A DNA stretch of 64,000 bases from positions 5,752,899-5,816,898 of the forward strand of contig OX359202.1 of assembly GCA_947172415.1 (NCBI GenBank). The letters are read 5' to 3'. The translations under genes were made by a program, and so were the position numbers. Numbering within the stretch: position 1 is the stretch's first letter; each line of letters starts with the position of its first letter. A model generated the notes under the pieces. It did not search any database and was not told the DNA's origin. It saw nothing but the letters and a program-made list of their open reading frames with translations. Shown here piece after piece: positions 35,943 to 48,000 of the stretch. Source of the DNA: Chondrosia reniformis (Eukaryota > Porifera > Demospongiae > Chondrillida > Chondrillidae).

Positions 35943-38900
35943 TATACATACATAGTATTAAAAGGCAAAGACACCCAGGGTCACTGGTGAAGGGTGGAGT
36001 TCCCAGAAACTGTTGCCTGCGTAGTCCAGTGTAAAATAGGTAGGTACATGACTGAATTCCAAAACAATCTATTCTATTATTCTATTACTCTATCTATTCT
36101 ATTAAACACCTGCCGTTTTTGTAACATTATCTTTCACTGATGAGGGCCCAGGATTGGGCCGAAACGTTTGAATTAAGTGACTTCGACATCGTCCTGTGAT
36201 ATTTTTAGGCTAGTGGAGTTTCCATATCATTATAATATTCTATTATTCTTCCTTAGTCCTACCTTATGTGTATTAATGTCAACCATGTCTATAGGGAAAT
36301 GATGTTGTATATTATTCATTTACACAGATGATTACACAAATCAGTAAATATTCCTCCTCACTCAGCCAGCCCTTATGATACAATCTGAGGACATTTTTCT
36401 CATTAGCCTGTACAAATATCACTTACGTACATACGTATATAAATTCACTAAAGGGTTACAGTAGGTAAAACAGTTATGAGTGAAGGATTACTGGTCATTT
36501 CCTATTTAAAATAACAGGACATAATTACTTAATAATTAGGAATGGTACAGAGAGTCAAGGACTCACAGAAGACAAAGAAGACAAAGACTCCAGGGTCAGT
36601 GATGAAGGATGGAATTCCCTGACACAGCTGTATGGCCCAGTGGAGAAAGGAAGCAAAGAAGCCTAACTGTATCCTCATCCAAAGCTCTATACGTAGGTTT
36701 GTCCTAAATCATTAGTCTAAGAAATTGTGTTTTAGTCTATTCTATTTATATTTCCTTCATAGGCATGATAACCATAGTTTTTGGAAAACGTGTTTTAGAT
36801 CCTGTGTACATAGGTACCTGTGTGTACAGTGACCTCATAGTGCAGTGAGGGCGGGTGATGTATTATACCTACAAATGACTTCCTCTTACAAAGCAACCTG
36901 ATAACGTATACTATTACACTTCTTTCACTTTTATCTAATTCACTGCAGTCACCAATACTTACATCTAAAGCTCTCTCTAGGTTTACGTAGTTCCCTATAG
37001 GGCATTTACTCTAGTAGTACAGAGTAGCATTTGAGAAAAATTATGTGTTAGATTATTCATGAAATGCTAGGAATATGAACTAATACTTTAGTTAGTAAAG
37101 AAGATAAAAGTGTACATATATATAAAGATTTGCTCTTCAGCAGCACTTACTTGGCTTCTTCTGAGTCAATATGTGAGTTTGAGAACTGTTTCGTGTATAT
37201 ATACCATTGCTGACTCGGCAAAATATATGATCATTGTCCATTAGTAAGATTGCATCTAATAAAGTCAGGTTGTCACCATTAACAATAAACTTTTCTCCAG
37301 TCACTAGTTCACCATGGTTCACACTGATCCACACTATGTGACTGATTGGTGGATAAGAATCAGGACCCCCACAGTGAAAGGTGTGGTTGCTACCCTCTAT
37401 AATCATTGTTGTGGAGGGAAGGTCTTCCTCAAATGAATACTCCATATCTAAGGAAGAGAGAGGAATGGTGCCATGAAGAGCTTAAAGAACAACTACTAGC
37501 ATGAGAGTGTTACTAATATACTGGCATAATAATATATACTAATAGACTGGCATAATAAAATATACTAATAGACTGGCATAATAAAATATACTAATAGACT
37601 GGCATAATAAAATATACTAATAGACTGGCATAATACAATAATAGAATATTAGATTGGTATACCAATATAATAATAGACTGGTATACCAATATAATGACAT
37701 AATATTTCAATACTATTAGAATTGCATACTAACTGATATATAATATACATACCCTGGCACTTAACAGGCTTCCCTATCAACACGCCTACATACATACAAG
37801 TGAAAGAAACTGACATTCTCTAGGAAGGTGGTCCCTTTACAAGCATGCCTTCAATAGCTAAGCATGACAAAGGATCTCCCTACTAAATATCAAATGCACA
37901 TTACACCTATACGGGTATTACTTGGCATGCAGTTGGGCAAACATATCTCATATCAACAAACAAAAGACACATTCTTTACATTCTATTATACGTACATATA
38001 TGGACATGCATGGTATTACTCAATCTCACATGGTATTACCCAATCTCACAGCACACTGACCATTGTCCCACATACTGAAGACAAGGCAATAATTTATCAC
38101 GTTCAGGATAGATACAAATCTGTGAACCTAATTACAATAAAATTAGATCACATTTCACCACTTATTGACCTCACAAACTACCTTAATATTACCATACAAG
38201 GGTGCCTTAAAATAGAATATTCTATAAGATCTCTTTTCCAATCACAAGTATTTTCAAATGTGATGCATTCCTTAGCAAATAGGTAATTCATATGAATTCT
38301 TTCAAGTATGCATACATATAGATTGTACATCCATCATTCACTGCAATGTGTAAGGTGTTAATCAGATCAGTAGACAACTAAGACAGAATAGCCGCTTTGT
38401 AAGACTACAAAATGATACAAGCAGACACTGGACAGCTGGATATATTATGGCTTGAAGCTTCTAGGAATAGAGTATCCACAATAATAAAGAACTGCCAGGA
38501 AGAAAAGAAATCTACCATTCACACATTAAAAGCAGTAGAATAGTCTTATGTCTGACTCAAGCTAGTGTTTAAGAGAAATGTTAATCCCAGAGATAGACAA
38601 AGCCCTATAGAGACAGGGAGATCTCAAATGCTTATAAATCATGAGATATTGCCGGCCAGTCCATAACACATATTTGCTATTGCTAGAACATGATGTCACA
38701 TTTTCACATTGCTGATCAAGCTGGTATCACCAGGTATCTAACATTGAGTCCCAAACTGAGAATTCCTCCACACAAAGAAACCAAAGCCCTTCCCATGCAT
38801 TCCTAAGATTGTCTCCAATCTGGTAACCTGGAATATACTGGGTTTGGCTATACAGACCATATATGTACAGCGTATAGTACATACTTACAAATTTAACACA

Positions 38901-39840
38901 TACTTAGGCACATACGTACGTATATCAAACTTTAAGCAAAGAAATTATATAAAATGACAACTTTACACATCAGGGCAAAGAAAGCTTAATATACGTATTG
39001 TTTAGATGCAAAGGATTTCTCATTTCACAAACTTACAATTCACCATCAGCTGTGAAGGTGCCGACACTTTGCTCGTCCCTCCTCCCCTACATTTATATGT
39101 GCCCTGGTGTCTTTGGTAGTTGATTTCTTTAATGATAAGATGTACCTCATCCGGGCCTATATCGTCTCTTGTCACATTGGGAGGCAGGGGACCAAGAACC
39201 TCATCATCTTGATACCAAAATATTCCAGCTGTTTCTCCAGGAATATTGCAGATAAATGTAATTTCTGATCCGTTGTTTTTCACTGGATTTAATGGACTTA
39301 AAGTTGCATTTTGACCAAATATCTCAACTGTAAAATTAGCAGAACATTACAAGTAAATACTTTCTTTAACAACTAATTATTCATTAGAAACAGAAATATT
39401 AAAATGCAAAGTTTTAAATCTATACCACTAACACACTAATATGATACTATAAAGGATCCGGTATTAGTAAAGATGAATGCATTGAAGACCCAATTATACA
39501 GAAAAGTAACGTCTTTACCTTCGAGGGCTCGCCGAGGCATTAAATTGTTTTGACTAGCGTGACTACTTAGCCTAGGACTGAAGCCGGAGAAGAACACGAT
39601 CTCCTTGTCACTACTTAATTCATGCGAAGGACGATTATTATCTTCTTCAAATTTAAGCATTCTCTTAATGGTTAGAGAAATTATAACTGTCAAGCTGAGA
39701 CATTAAAATCGAATAAGATGAAATGACGGATCAATTTCCAGTCCGGGAAACTGGTCCTAACGAACTTGTAAAGACTTACCAACAAAACATGTTAACATTG
39801 AGTAAAATAAAACTCCTCTGCCATGTGTCCGAGATACCAT
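29777..39840 (-). CDS. PTK7/CCK4-type receptor, seven Ig domains and degenerate tyrosine kinase
   Basis: Exons 39840-39780, 39686-39519, 39327-39037, 37447-37151, 34817-34488, 33710-33420, 33343-33065, 32774-32484, 32326-32066, 31798-31380, 30860-30606, 30334-29777 give 1166 aa. Exon 1 starts a signal peptide (GVLFYSMLTCFV) completed by exon 2. The next seven exons each encode one Ig domain with phase-1 borders. The following exon holds the TM helix and a Pro/Ser-rich juxtamembrane region. The kinase keeps GEGEFGPV, the Lys in VAVKIW, catalytic Asp and Asn (HGDLATRN) and Asp in DLG. However, HRD is HGD, DFG is DLG, and the alpha-C Glu position appears to be Asn. IYEYLDRGDLKKFL, VRWMPPEIL and EGCPMSLYCLMKECW match PTK7, a planar-cell-polarity and Wnt co-receptor pseudokinase. 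Whether this protein binds ATP is unclear. Introns contain an inverted repeat, a (CATA)n tract and duplicated segments. Confidence 0.9.
31876..31976. repeat. ~100-bp intronic segment duplicated at 36447-36545
   Basis: Both copies run from cactaaagggttacagtagg to aattacttaataattagg with about six differences. They lie in different introns of the PTK7-type gene, in the same orientation. Confidence 0.93.
35248..35391. repeat. 62-bp near-perfect inverted repeat with 20-nt loop
   Basis: The left arm 35248-35309 and right arm 35330-35391 are complementary at 61 of 62 positions. The loop holds gttgctgatgaagacc. It lies in a PTK7-type gene intron. The near-perfect arms imply recent origin or maintenance, and any transcript through it would form a long hairpin. 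Confidence 0.95.
35560..35945. repeat. (CATA)n microsatellite, about 380 bp
   Basis: Almost pure tetranucleotide repeat, with two near-identical end segments containing cacccatacacccata...tgtacattcatacatacata. All open frames through it are artefacts of the repeat. Confidence 0.98.
36545..36800 (+). mobile_element. Dispersed repeat family, second subfamily, in a PTK7-type gene intron
   Basis: Shares the left part (ccagggtcagtgatgaagga, cagtggagaaaggaag, catccaaagctctata) but ends with ctaaatcattagtctaagaa, attgtgttttagtctattct and gcatgataaccatagttttt. The same ending occurs at about 1640-1860, and inverted at 56365-56475. Confidence 0.7.
37500..37690. repeat. ~28-bp tandem repeats in a PTK7-type gene intron
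   Basis: Five to six units of the type actaatagactggcataata plus a short at-rich tail, decaying to the right. Confidence 0.9.
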
Positions 39841-40066
39841 ATCCAACCTCCTTGGTTATAAAAAGTGCTCTTTCTTCGACTTTCTCACGACGAATTAGTG
39901 GGATGGCCGACTAAACCCACAGGCGACGCCCCAAACGATAAGGCATTTATTTCTCAATAAACGCTCCCCCTTGAAAAATCTATTATATATATAGTCGATC
40001 CGCATAGTTGCGAAATATAAAATGGCGAAGGGAAGGTCTTGATTCGAGTCTTACCTCATCTTCAAA
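39841..40066. promoter_or_regulatory. Inferred bidirectional promoter (PTK7-type / caspase-like gene)
   Basis: 226 bp separate the start codons of the divergent PTK7-type gene (39840) and the caspase-like gene (40067). A tatatatata stretch lies near 39985. Confidence 0.45.
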
Positions 40067-42192
40067 ATGGGGAATAAACAACCACAATTTTTAGCCGAAT
40101 CAGACCCGAAATGGTTCGCCTTAGGCCAAGGAGACGATTGTTTGGATCCGATCACTTACGACCCAAATGAAAGTTATGCTGTATGCGTCGGAATAGATGA
40201 ACAGGTCGAAAAAGAGTTTATTTCGCTAGGTGAAATGGTAGCAAACGATACTGAAGCTTTGGTCGATCGTGTTTCCCGGAATTTGGGACTGCCGAAAGCA
40301 AATATCAAAAACTTAGTAGCCTCTCGTACTTCAAAAAGACTGGTTACATCATCCGGGATCTCTGTTTTTTTGGTAGATGCTGCTCAGAAGGTGGGGAGAA
40401 AGGGCATTTTAGTCTTCAGCTTTTCCGGACACGGAGCTAAAATAAATGGTAAATACGGTTTGGTAACGTACGGTCACTCAGCATCGCGGTCAGACATTCT
40501 CACTGGAAAGGATTTCGTTAGATTAATTTTGGAGGAGACAGACTTCAAAGGAAAACGTGTTTTGTTAGTTTTAGATTGTTGCAGTGCCGGTGGAATCCCC
40601 GAAGAGTTTTTTGGAATAGAAGACGCTAGGAAGACGTTTTGTACAGTAGCAGCTTGTCGACCAAATGAGGCATCCATTCAGCTGCATCCATTAAATCATT
40701 CAGTCTTCACTTATTTTTTGTTAGAGGCCCTTCATTTCAATTTCATTGCTAATCAAGCAAGTCGTTCTACTGCTGAATTATCACTGAACCTTCAAAAAAT
40801 TTACAAGTTGATTTCCGAAGCATCTTTCGCTCTGTCGGCTTTGTTTATAAAGTTTGACTCAAGCAAGAAGTCCCTCGTAGGCTACAACAGCCATGCAGTA
40901 GTAATCTCTGGAAAAGGGAAGGAAGAAGTGGATTCAGATCCAATGCCACATCGTGGGAGATTTGAAAGCTTATTGAGGCTGGGCGAGAGATATCCTGAGA
41001 AAGCAGAATCGTTTCCTTATTGTAGAAGGTGGCTAGATTATCATATTTACAATTCTTCTTCTCTCATTAAGTTACGTGATTTGGACTGTCTTGGAAAGCC
41101 TGCTGTATTTGAAGCCTGCCTTAGCGCAATGTGCCACTCCATTGCATGCATCCACATTTATGAGAATTCTCCAACGATGGGTAAGGCCAACCAGTTTATA
41201 TTCGATTTCATCAGTGTTTTCTCTAGCCTTGAAGTAGTTGCACCGGTGAACAATCAACGGTTTTCAGCAAGTAAGTTTGGAGCTGGCTTGGTGTATTACT
41301 TCAGCATCTTGAAAAAGCACAAGGTCGATGTATCTCAGCTTATTGATCTCTTTGAAAAGGTTAAGAATGAATATGGGAGAGATGAAACCGATTCAGTAAG
41401 TGATAGTAATACATACATAGTAATACTTCAATAGCATGTAGGAAAATGGCATATTAGATTTTTCATGACATGTCTTGTCACATGTTTTATAGTTTTATAT
41501 GTAATGCATTATAAGTCTTAGTAGCTGTTAATTTGCTTTCATTCTGAATGCATATAATGCTATTAACCCTCGTTTCATTCAGCTATCTGATATCCTTCTT
41601 CTCACCTTTTTTATTGTGAATATACTCATTATATATCTGTAAATTTGACACCCTATCTTAATGTACATGGTGTATATAGTTATGGCTAGCTTGATCTGGC
41701 TTTAATTGAATCACCTAATTTGTAAATAAAGATAATAGTAAACCAAGGAAGTTAATTTCACTGAGCAAAGCTATGATGATAAGCAAATAATCACTGGAAA
41801 CGAACATATTATGCCAAACCAGCCAAGTGACCGCAGTCTAATCTTGGCTTGAGGACTGAAGTCCGGTTATAATACATTTTCAATGATTATTTTCTTATCA
41901 GAGATAATGTTAGTATTTAAGAGGGAGGCACGATTGAAGATATTGCTGTTTGTGGCAATTGTAGCCCATGGCCAGTAGTAGAGAGCACTAGCAATAAAAC
42001 TAGGATTATCCCGAGTGTAGTTCCCAGCATTTCTTCTACTGTTGTTTTTTCCTCTTAGCTGTGGTTTGATTATTTGTTGACGTACATACAAGTAATTTTA
42101 CATATTGTTACTTACAGGCTTCTGCATCTCCTGACTACACTCTTGATCAATTGGCCAATCAGATCACTGCTCTAAGATTCATCAATATGTAG
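40067..42192 (+). CDS. Caspase-fold cysteine peptidase (clan CD, C14-like), copy 1
   Basis: Exons 40067-41395 and 42118-42192 (donor gtaagt, acceptor ttacttacag) give 467 aa ending TALRFINM. Reading through the donor gives a 455-aa form with a different tail. The catalytic pair is His122 in FSFSGHG and Cys172 in LVLDCCSAGG, the p20-type motifs shared by metacaspases and caspase-like proteins. YAVCVGIDEQ is the usual first beta strand. No prodomain precedes the fold. A ~150-aa C-terminal region is shared only with the neighbouring paralogue: RRWLDYHIY, then ACLSAMCHSIACIHIYE. The protein starts MGNKQPQ; Gly2 is present, but Pro at position 6 argues against N-myristoylation. It faces the paralogue tail to tail. 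The substrate preference (Arg/Lys as in metacaspases, or Asp) cannot be told by eye. Confidence 0.88.
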
Positions 42193-42713
42193 GCATTGTA
42201 GCAAAAGTCAAGTGTGTATGATGTGAATTTTTAATGAACCATGATTCTTAAGTTTGTGGAATTCCCACTATTTTGGCAGCTTTATTACTAGTTTTTGTAA
42301 TGAATTTAGTATCAAATACTGTAAACAGTGCAAGTTACAAAATACATAATTCCTACTTTGGTGTAACCTCAATCAAGGTCTAATGAAATCTAAATATTAT
42401 GAGCACGCAAGTCTGACTCCGTGGCATCACATTACATCAAACCTCGCTTCAACATCAACCAATTCAGATCCATTATTAATTCATTACATTTAATTGCCTT
42501 GAGGTAACCATGCTGTAAGAATTTGTTTTCTTGAATACAACTTATATATACAAGAAAAACAATACAGTAGAAAAGCAATATTCTATATAAAAGTATTTAT
42601 AAGTGTTATGATACAATTATCAATATACGTATATACAGCATGTACATGTTAGGGTTCTGTTAAGCCAAATTAGGGTTAGGGTTAGAGAGCAAACTAGGAG
42701 ATCACATGCAAAA
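42193..42713. other. Convergent 3' spacer with telomere-like repeats
   Basis: About 520 bp between the two convergent caspase-like genes. A ttagggtt-type cluster at 42648-42690 includes ttagggttagggttag. No coding sequence is seen. Confidence 0.7.
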
Positions 42714-44573
42714 TTAACAGTTAGTTTTCTGAGACGATCCAGTAAAGTACTCTGGGAGTGGTACCATTCCTTCATCATATTCTTCATCCTTCAAGATGGG
42801 GTCCCAGGTGGATAAGCCAGTCAAAGCACTTTCAATTTCCTCAAACTGTATAGAACTAGCACCATTTTGCAATTCAGGATCCTATAACAATATTGTTATA
42901 TAAAATAGGAAAATGTAAACCTTAACTTAAATGTCCACTGATGCAAAGTAAACCTACAACAGTATGAACATATTAGCCTGTTGATACATTGTAGTCTGCC
43001 CACTACCATATATGGTTATGTGCATAAATCCAATTATATTCCTTTTTTCAAATTGAAAATTGAAATTATACACTTGTGCATATAGCTCTTCCGTTATGTA
43101 AAATTGCTTAAATTGTATGCAGACATACGTATAACTCACTCTCCCTCCCTGTGGTCCATCTGTGTGCTCTTCTTTGTTTTTCAAGTACATTTCATCTATG
43201 CTTAACAGCCAGTACAAATTTCTCAGCTCATTCAAATCAATTCTCTCCATACTGTTCTTATACACAGCATAGAAGTACGTTAAAGCCTGCTTGATGATGG
43301 AATGATTCAGCTCTACACTTCTAGGTGACATTACAGATTCAACCATTGCAAGAATCTTACAATAATCTATAATGAAGAGCTTTCCCTTTCCATTCCAAGG
43401 ATGACACTCATAAAGATGGATTGCGGCCATGGAGTTGCATAAGGAGCAGAGTACTGCTTGAACAACAGGACCAGTGAGGTGTCCTTCATCTTCCAACTTT
43501 CGGAGTGGTCCCTCAGAAATAGTTTGGTCGTCTAACCACCTGTAGCTGTACTGAGGCGTTATGATGACCTGTCCCTCTGGACTGGATAGAGAAGGGAAAT
43601 CCTTCCAATATTTTTGAATAATACTCAACCTTCCCTCATCAACTTCGGGGCCATCTGTAGACTCACCATCATCCAGCATATCCATGGATCTTGCTCGTTT
43701 CAACGTAGTGCCCAGTTCTGGGGTCATGGTGCATCCCTTTAGAGACCTAGTTTCGTGATCGTATTTGATGTATATGGATGAGAGAGCCCAAGAAGAGTTG
43801 CTGATTACCTCAAATATGTCATCTAGACACATTTTTATCATCGGCTCCCCTTCGCTTGTTCCTGTGATCCCTTTCTTCTTGGTCAGGGCATCCAAAAGGA
43901 AGTATGTAAACACAGAATGTCCTAAAGGATCCAGCTGAATAGAGGTCTGATATGGAGAACAAGCCGAGATTGTACGAAACCTTCCAGAAGACCTCTCATT
44001 TTCGGATAGCCAACGGGAAATTCCGCCCCCGAAGCAGCAGTCCAATACCAGAAGAACACTCTTACCACGAAAATTGGCTCTTTTTTCAATCAGTCCGACC
44101 AGGTCCTCAGCACTCAAACATTCTGGACTATGTGGACTGTGGTTTAGTAGAGCCAGGACGCTTTGTTTTACTCCATCCTTATTAGTTGTTGTAATCCCGT
44201 GCCCAGAGAAAGCGATGATAAAAATACCCTCCGAACCGACTTTCCTAGCTGTGTCGACGAGCTTACTGGAAACTCCAACTTCTGTGAATAACAGTTCTGG
44301 ATCTTTAGAGGATAAAAGAGTGTCGACATTCGAAGCTGGTATCTCAAGACTAGTCGTACAAGCCTCGGATATTGCCGTAGAATCATTAGCTACTAACAGA
44401 CCCAAAGAAGGAATGTTACGTTGCTTATCAATTCCAATGCTAAGGGCGTAACTCTGAAGCGGATCGAATTGAAGAAGTTCTTTTTGAACTTGAAAGATAA
44501 TCCTATATTTGCTAGTAATGGGTGAGCGGACCTTCGCAGGAGACCTTCCTTCTTTCGACCGTATGTTCCCCAT
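42714..44573 (-). CDS. Caspase-fold cysteine peptidase (clan CD, C14-like), copy 2
   Basis: Exons 44573-43140 and 42881-42714 give 533 aa; the donor agagtgagt and acceptor attgttatag fit in phase. The catalytic pair is His125 in IIAFSGHG and Cys180 in LVLDCCFGGG. YALSIGIDKQ matches copy 1, as do the PLGHSVFTYFLLDAL block and the C-terminal RWLDDQTIS and MAAIHLYE stretch. The N-terminus MGNIRSKEG has Gly2 and Ser6, a good N-myristoylation consensus, so this copy may attach to membranes, unlike copy 1. Introns fall at the same place near the C-terminus, confirming common descent. The second exon encodes an acidic tail (FEEIESALTGLSTWDPI). The two copies are diverged, so the duplication is not recent. 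Confidence 0.88.
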
Positions 44574-45078
44574 CTCGCTCAGCTGCAGGTGGTCTCCGGA
44601 ATGTTCACGTGAACCCTTATAATAATAACAACCAGGAATTCCCCTAGCTATATCAATATTATAAGGACAACGATTTTAAAATTCTTAATGGTCAGTTCAT
44701 ACGTGTTTGTGTGTGCTGCATGTCGATTCTCTACGTATCATGGAAATAAGGAAACTAAAACATGTGTTTAAAATCAATTTATAAGCTAAGCTAAAGTCGC
44801 TTTGACTCACAAAGGTAACTACCATAATTCAATATTTCACCATAACAGATGGTAAGATTACAAATATATGGTCTCCTATTTTTAATACCGAAAAAAATAG
44901 AAATTCCCAAAATGTATGCTTCTTATTATGAACAAGTCATGTCCAAAGCATTACGTATATATTGTTAATGTTGATTATGATGACTAAATTATTAAAATGG
45001 CTGGCTATATTATAGTCCTCCATATGTACTAATATATTCCCCATACAGGTGAAATCTTTATAAAGTTGTGAGGCAACC
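44574..45078. promoter_or_regulatory. Divergent upstream region of caspase-like copy 2 and the beta-helix receptor
   Basis: 505 bp between divergent start codons. It is AT-rich except for the first ~50 bp beside the caspase-like gene, and no clear core elements are visible. Confidence 0.35.
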
Positions 45079-48000
45079 ATGATGTCCACACTGCTACTAC
45101 TATTTATCTTCACAAGTGCAGTCCACCTGTCTGCCAGCCAAGACATTCCAGTGCCCGACTGCTCTTCTGCAGCCAGTGTAGTCAACTATAACACAACCAG
45201 TAAACCCCTCAATGAGGCACTGAAGACATCCAATCAATCCGTATGTCTTAATATCAGTAGTGGACACTTTACACTGAAGAGGGAACCTACAACCTACGGA
45301 GGACTAAACTTGGTGTATAGCCAAGTTATTATCACAGGTCAAGGCAGCAATGCAACAGTTGTTACGTGTCAGAAGGAAGCAGGTTTGGGCATTACAGGTA
45401 ACAATGTTACAATCAGAAATATCACATTTACTGGTTGTGCTACATTGCGCAACAGTACCAGCCATGTGGAGGAGATCACACACAATGCTACATTCAAATT
45501 CTGGTCAGCCTTGTATTTTGAGAAGATTGACCTTTACCTCTTAAATGTAACCGTGAATGACAATCGTGCTGTTGGAGTTACAATGTACAATGTGAATGGT
45601 AGTCATGTGTTAGTTCAAGATTGCACTTTTTCTTATAACTACCTCAACCCAGACAGTAGGAATGATCATCCAGGAGGTGGGGGATTATACATTGAATTCA
45701 CCTACTGTGAAGATATTGAAAGTACAAGTGAAAATTGTACAGCTCCTGTCAATAGCTTTACAAACTACTTTATTCGTCATAGTCACTTCAGAAGCAACAC
45801 TGCTGTGATGGTGAATCAGAACAAGACTACCTTCATAGTCCCACACCAAGTGGATCATGTTGCCTTCTCAAGAGGAGGTGGTTTGTCCATATTCTTTAAG
45901 CGAAATGCTAATAATATTAACATATCTATTGAAAATTGCACATTTTATGATAATAGTGCACAATGGGGAGGCGGAGTGTTTGTTGAGTTTCATGATGACA
46001 CTCACAATAATTCAGTTTACTTATCTTACAGTTGGTTTTACTTGAATTTCTGTTTCTATCAAGAGAGAGAGCACGAAAATAGTGGTTTAGCTGGAGGCGG
46101 TGCTCGACTTGGGTTTGTGATCATTGGAGAGAACTCTATTCAGAACAACTTAATTGAAGTAATTAGTTGTAACTTTACTAGTAACCTATGTATGAATGGA
46201 GGCGGGGCATCCTTTTACACTACCAGAGAGATAAGCCCTGTTTCCACTAATAAAATGATTTTTAGAAACTGTACGTGGGAGAAAAATTATGGTACATTTG
46301 GCTCTGCTGTTAATCTTCATCTGTGGCAAGGTTCTGATATTGGAGTTCTATCTACTGTTGAAATTGAAAATGGAATATTTCAGGACAATGTAATGGGTAT
46401 TGTTGGAACTTTCAAAAATCAACAGGGATTTGGGGCTCTATACGTTGATCACATTCCAGTCTCGTTTACAGGAAGTTCACAGTTTTTACATAACAACCAC
46501 TCTGCCCTTGTAGCTATTGCATCAAGTATCACTGTAAACAGGAATGCAACTGTAACTTTTATGGAAAATGAGGCAGACTTTGGTGGAGCCATCTTATTAA
46601 GCGGCTATGCCTATCTGAAGGTGCAAGAAGGTGCACATGTTCATTTTGAAAATAATACTGCTAAAATAAGAGGTGGAGCAATATATGCAGAATACGTAGG
46701 AAAGGCCTTTGCAGTGTATTATGCGAGTTGTTTCATTAGACCAGAGAATTATTATACTAATCCAAGAGATTGGGGGTTTAGAGTTAGTTTTGTCAATAAT
46801 AGAGCCAAGCATTATGGTAATGACATCTACTCCACCTCTCTCCTTCCATGCATCTATCCTTATGTGAATGTGGGACAAACACTGAATGTCAGTGACGCTG
46901 TCCATCAAGTCTTTAGCAGCTGGTCAGACGTGTTTAGCTTTTCGAGTAAGAACAACAGTATTGCAACTGTTGGCATTATTTACGTTAATAATAATAATAA
47001 TTCAACTCCTTTTGCCTTTCCTGGGAAAACCATTGAGGTTCCTGTGACAAGTAGAGATGAACTAGGCCATCAATCAGATGTTGCCCTGGTAGCACAGATA
47101 CAGGATTCAGTGGATCCAGACATCTCTCTGGCAGAGTGGATCACACACACTGATGGCACTATCCAGTTCAAATCAAATTCCACTACTACCTCTACAAAGG
47201 AATTACATATCTCATTTTCAACAATGTACAGTACATTTAAAAAATCCAACATTAGATATGAAGTACTCACCTGTCCTGATGGGTATGTTCCTCGGGATTC
47301 CTCCTGTGTTTGTGGAGATGTTCCTGACACTAGAGGTAGTGGTCCTCCTTTGACTGGATTGGAATCTTGTTCAGACAGTGCTATTACTGTAGATGCATAT
47401 TACTGGGCTGGTCATCATATTGAGATGACGGGCAATAAATATTTTGCAATTGGTTCATGTCCCGATGGTTACTGCAATACTACAATGACCTACCTGCCCT
47501 TACTTGAAGGATCAGTGACCACAAACTGTGTCCCAGGGCGAAGAGGTTTGCTATGTGGACAGTGTGAAGAGGGGTACATGCCTCAGCTTGTGTCAATGGG
47601 ACAGGTCGAGTGTACTCGCTGTACTATCTCCAACAATGAGACTCAGAATATAGCTGGTGGAGTAATGTACTTTGTACTAGAAAATGGAGTGCTAGTTCTC
47701 TTTTGCAGTTTGATCCTGTTTCTAGGCCTGAGCATCACTCAGGGTGGTATGCACTCGCTTGTCTTCTTTAGCAGTATTCTTCCAACTATCCTGATGTACG
47801 AGATTGATTATAAAGTTTTGAAATATCCACCACTTGGCACAATCTATGATGTGTGGCAGTTTAAGTTTTTTGCTGTTATAAAGACCTACGTGTGCATGTT
47901 ATGGTACGCCAGTCCTCTGACAACGGTGCTGCTGGAAGGCAACAAGATTTTAGTAGTGATTGTGTTTATGTTGGTGGGATTATTCATAGTCAGTCAAAGT

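Noticed and set aside
35469..36034. Several 100-156-aa frames of repeated Tyr-Met-Cys-Val or His-Thr-Tyr-Ile
   Set aside because: They are translations of a pure (CATA)n microsatellite in all frames.
37864..38286. 140-aa plus-strand frame inside a PTK7-type gene intron
   Set aside because: AT-rich, no recognisable domain, no splice or promoter support, and antisense to a well-supported gene.
39723..39914. 63-aa plus-strand frame in the PTK7/caspase-like divergent region
   Set aside because: The minus strand of the same bases encodes the PTK7-type signal-peptide exon with a correct donor and phase, so this is its shadow.
42954..43139. Extended C-terminus of caspase-like copy 2 read past 43140
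   Set aside because: A canonical gtgagt donor at 43139 and a downstream exon in phase give a better ending; the extension is AT-rich intron.
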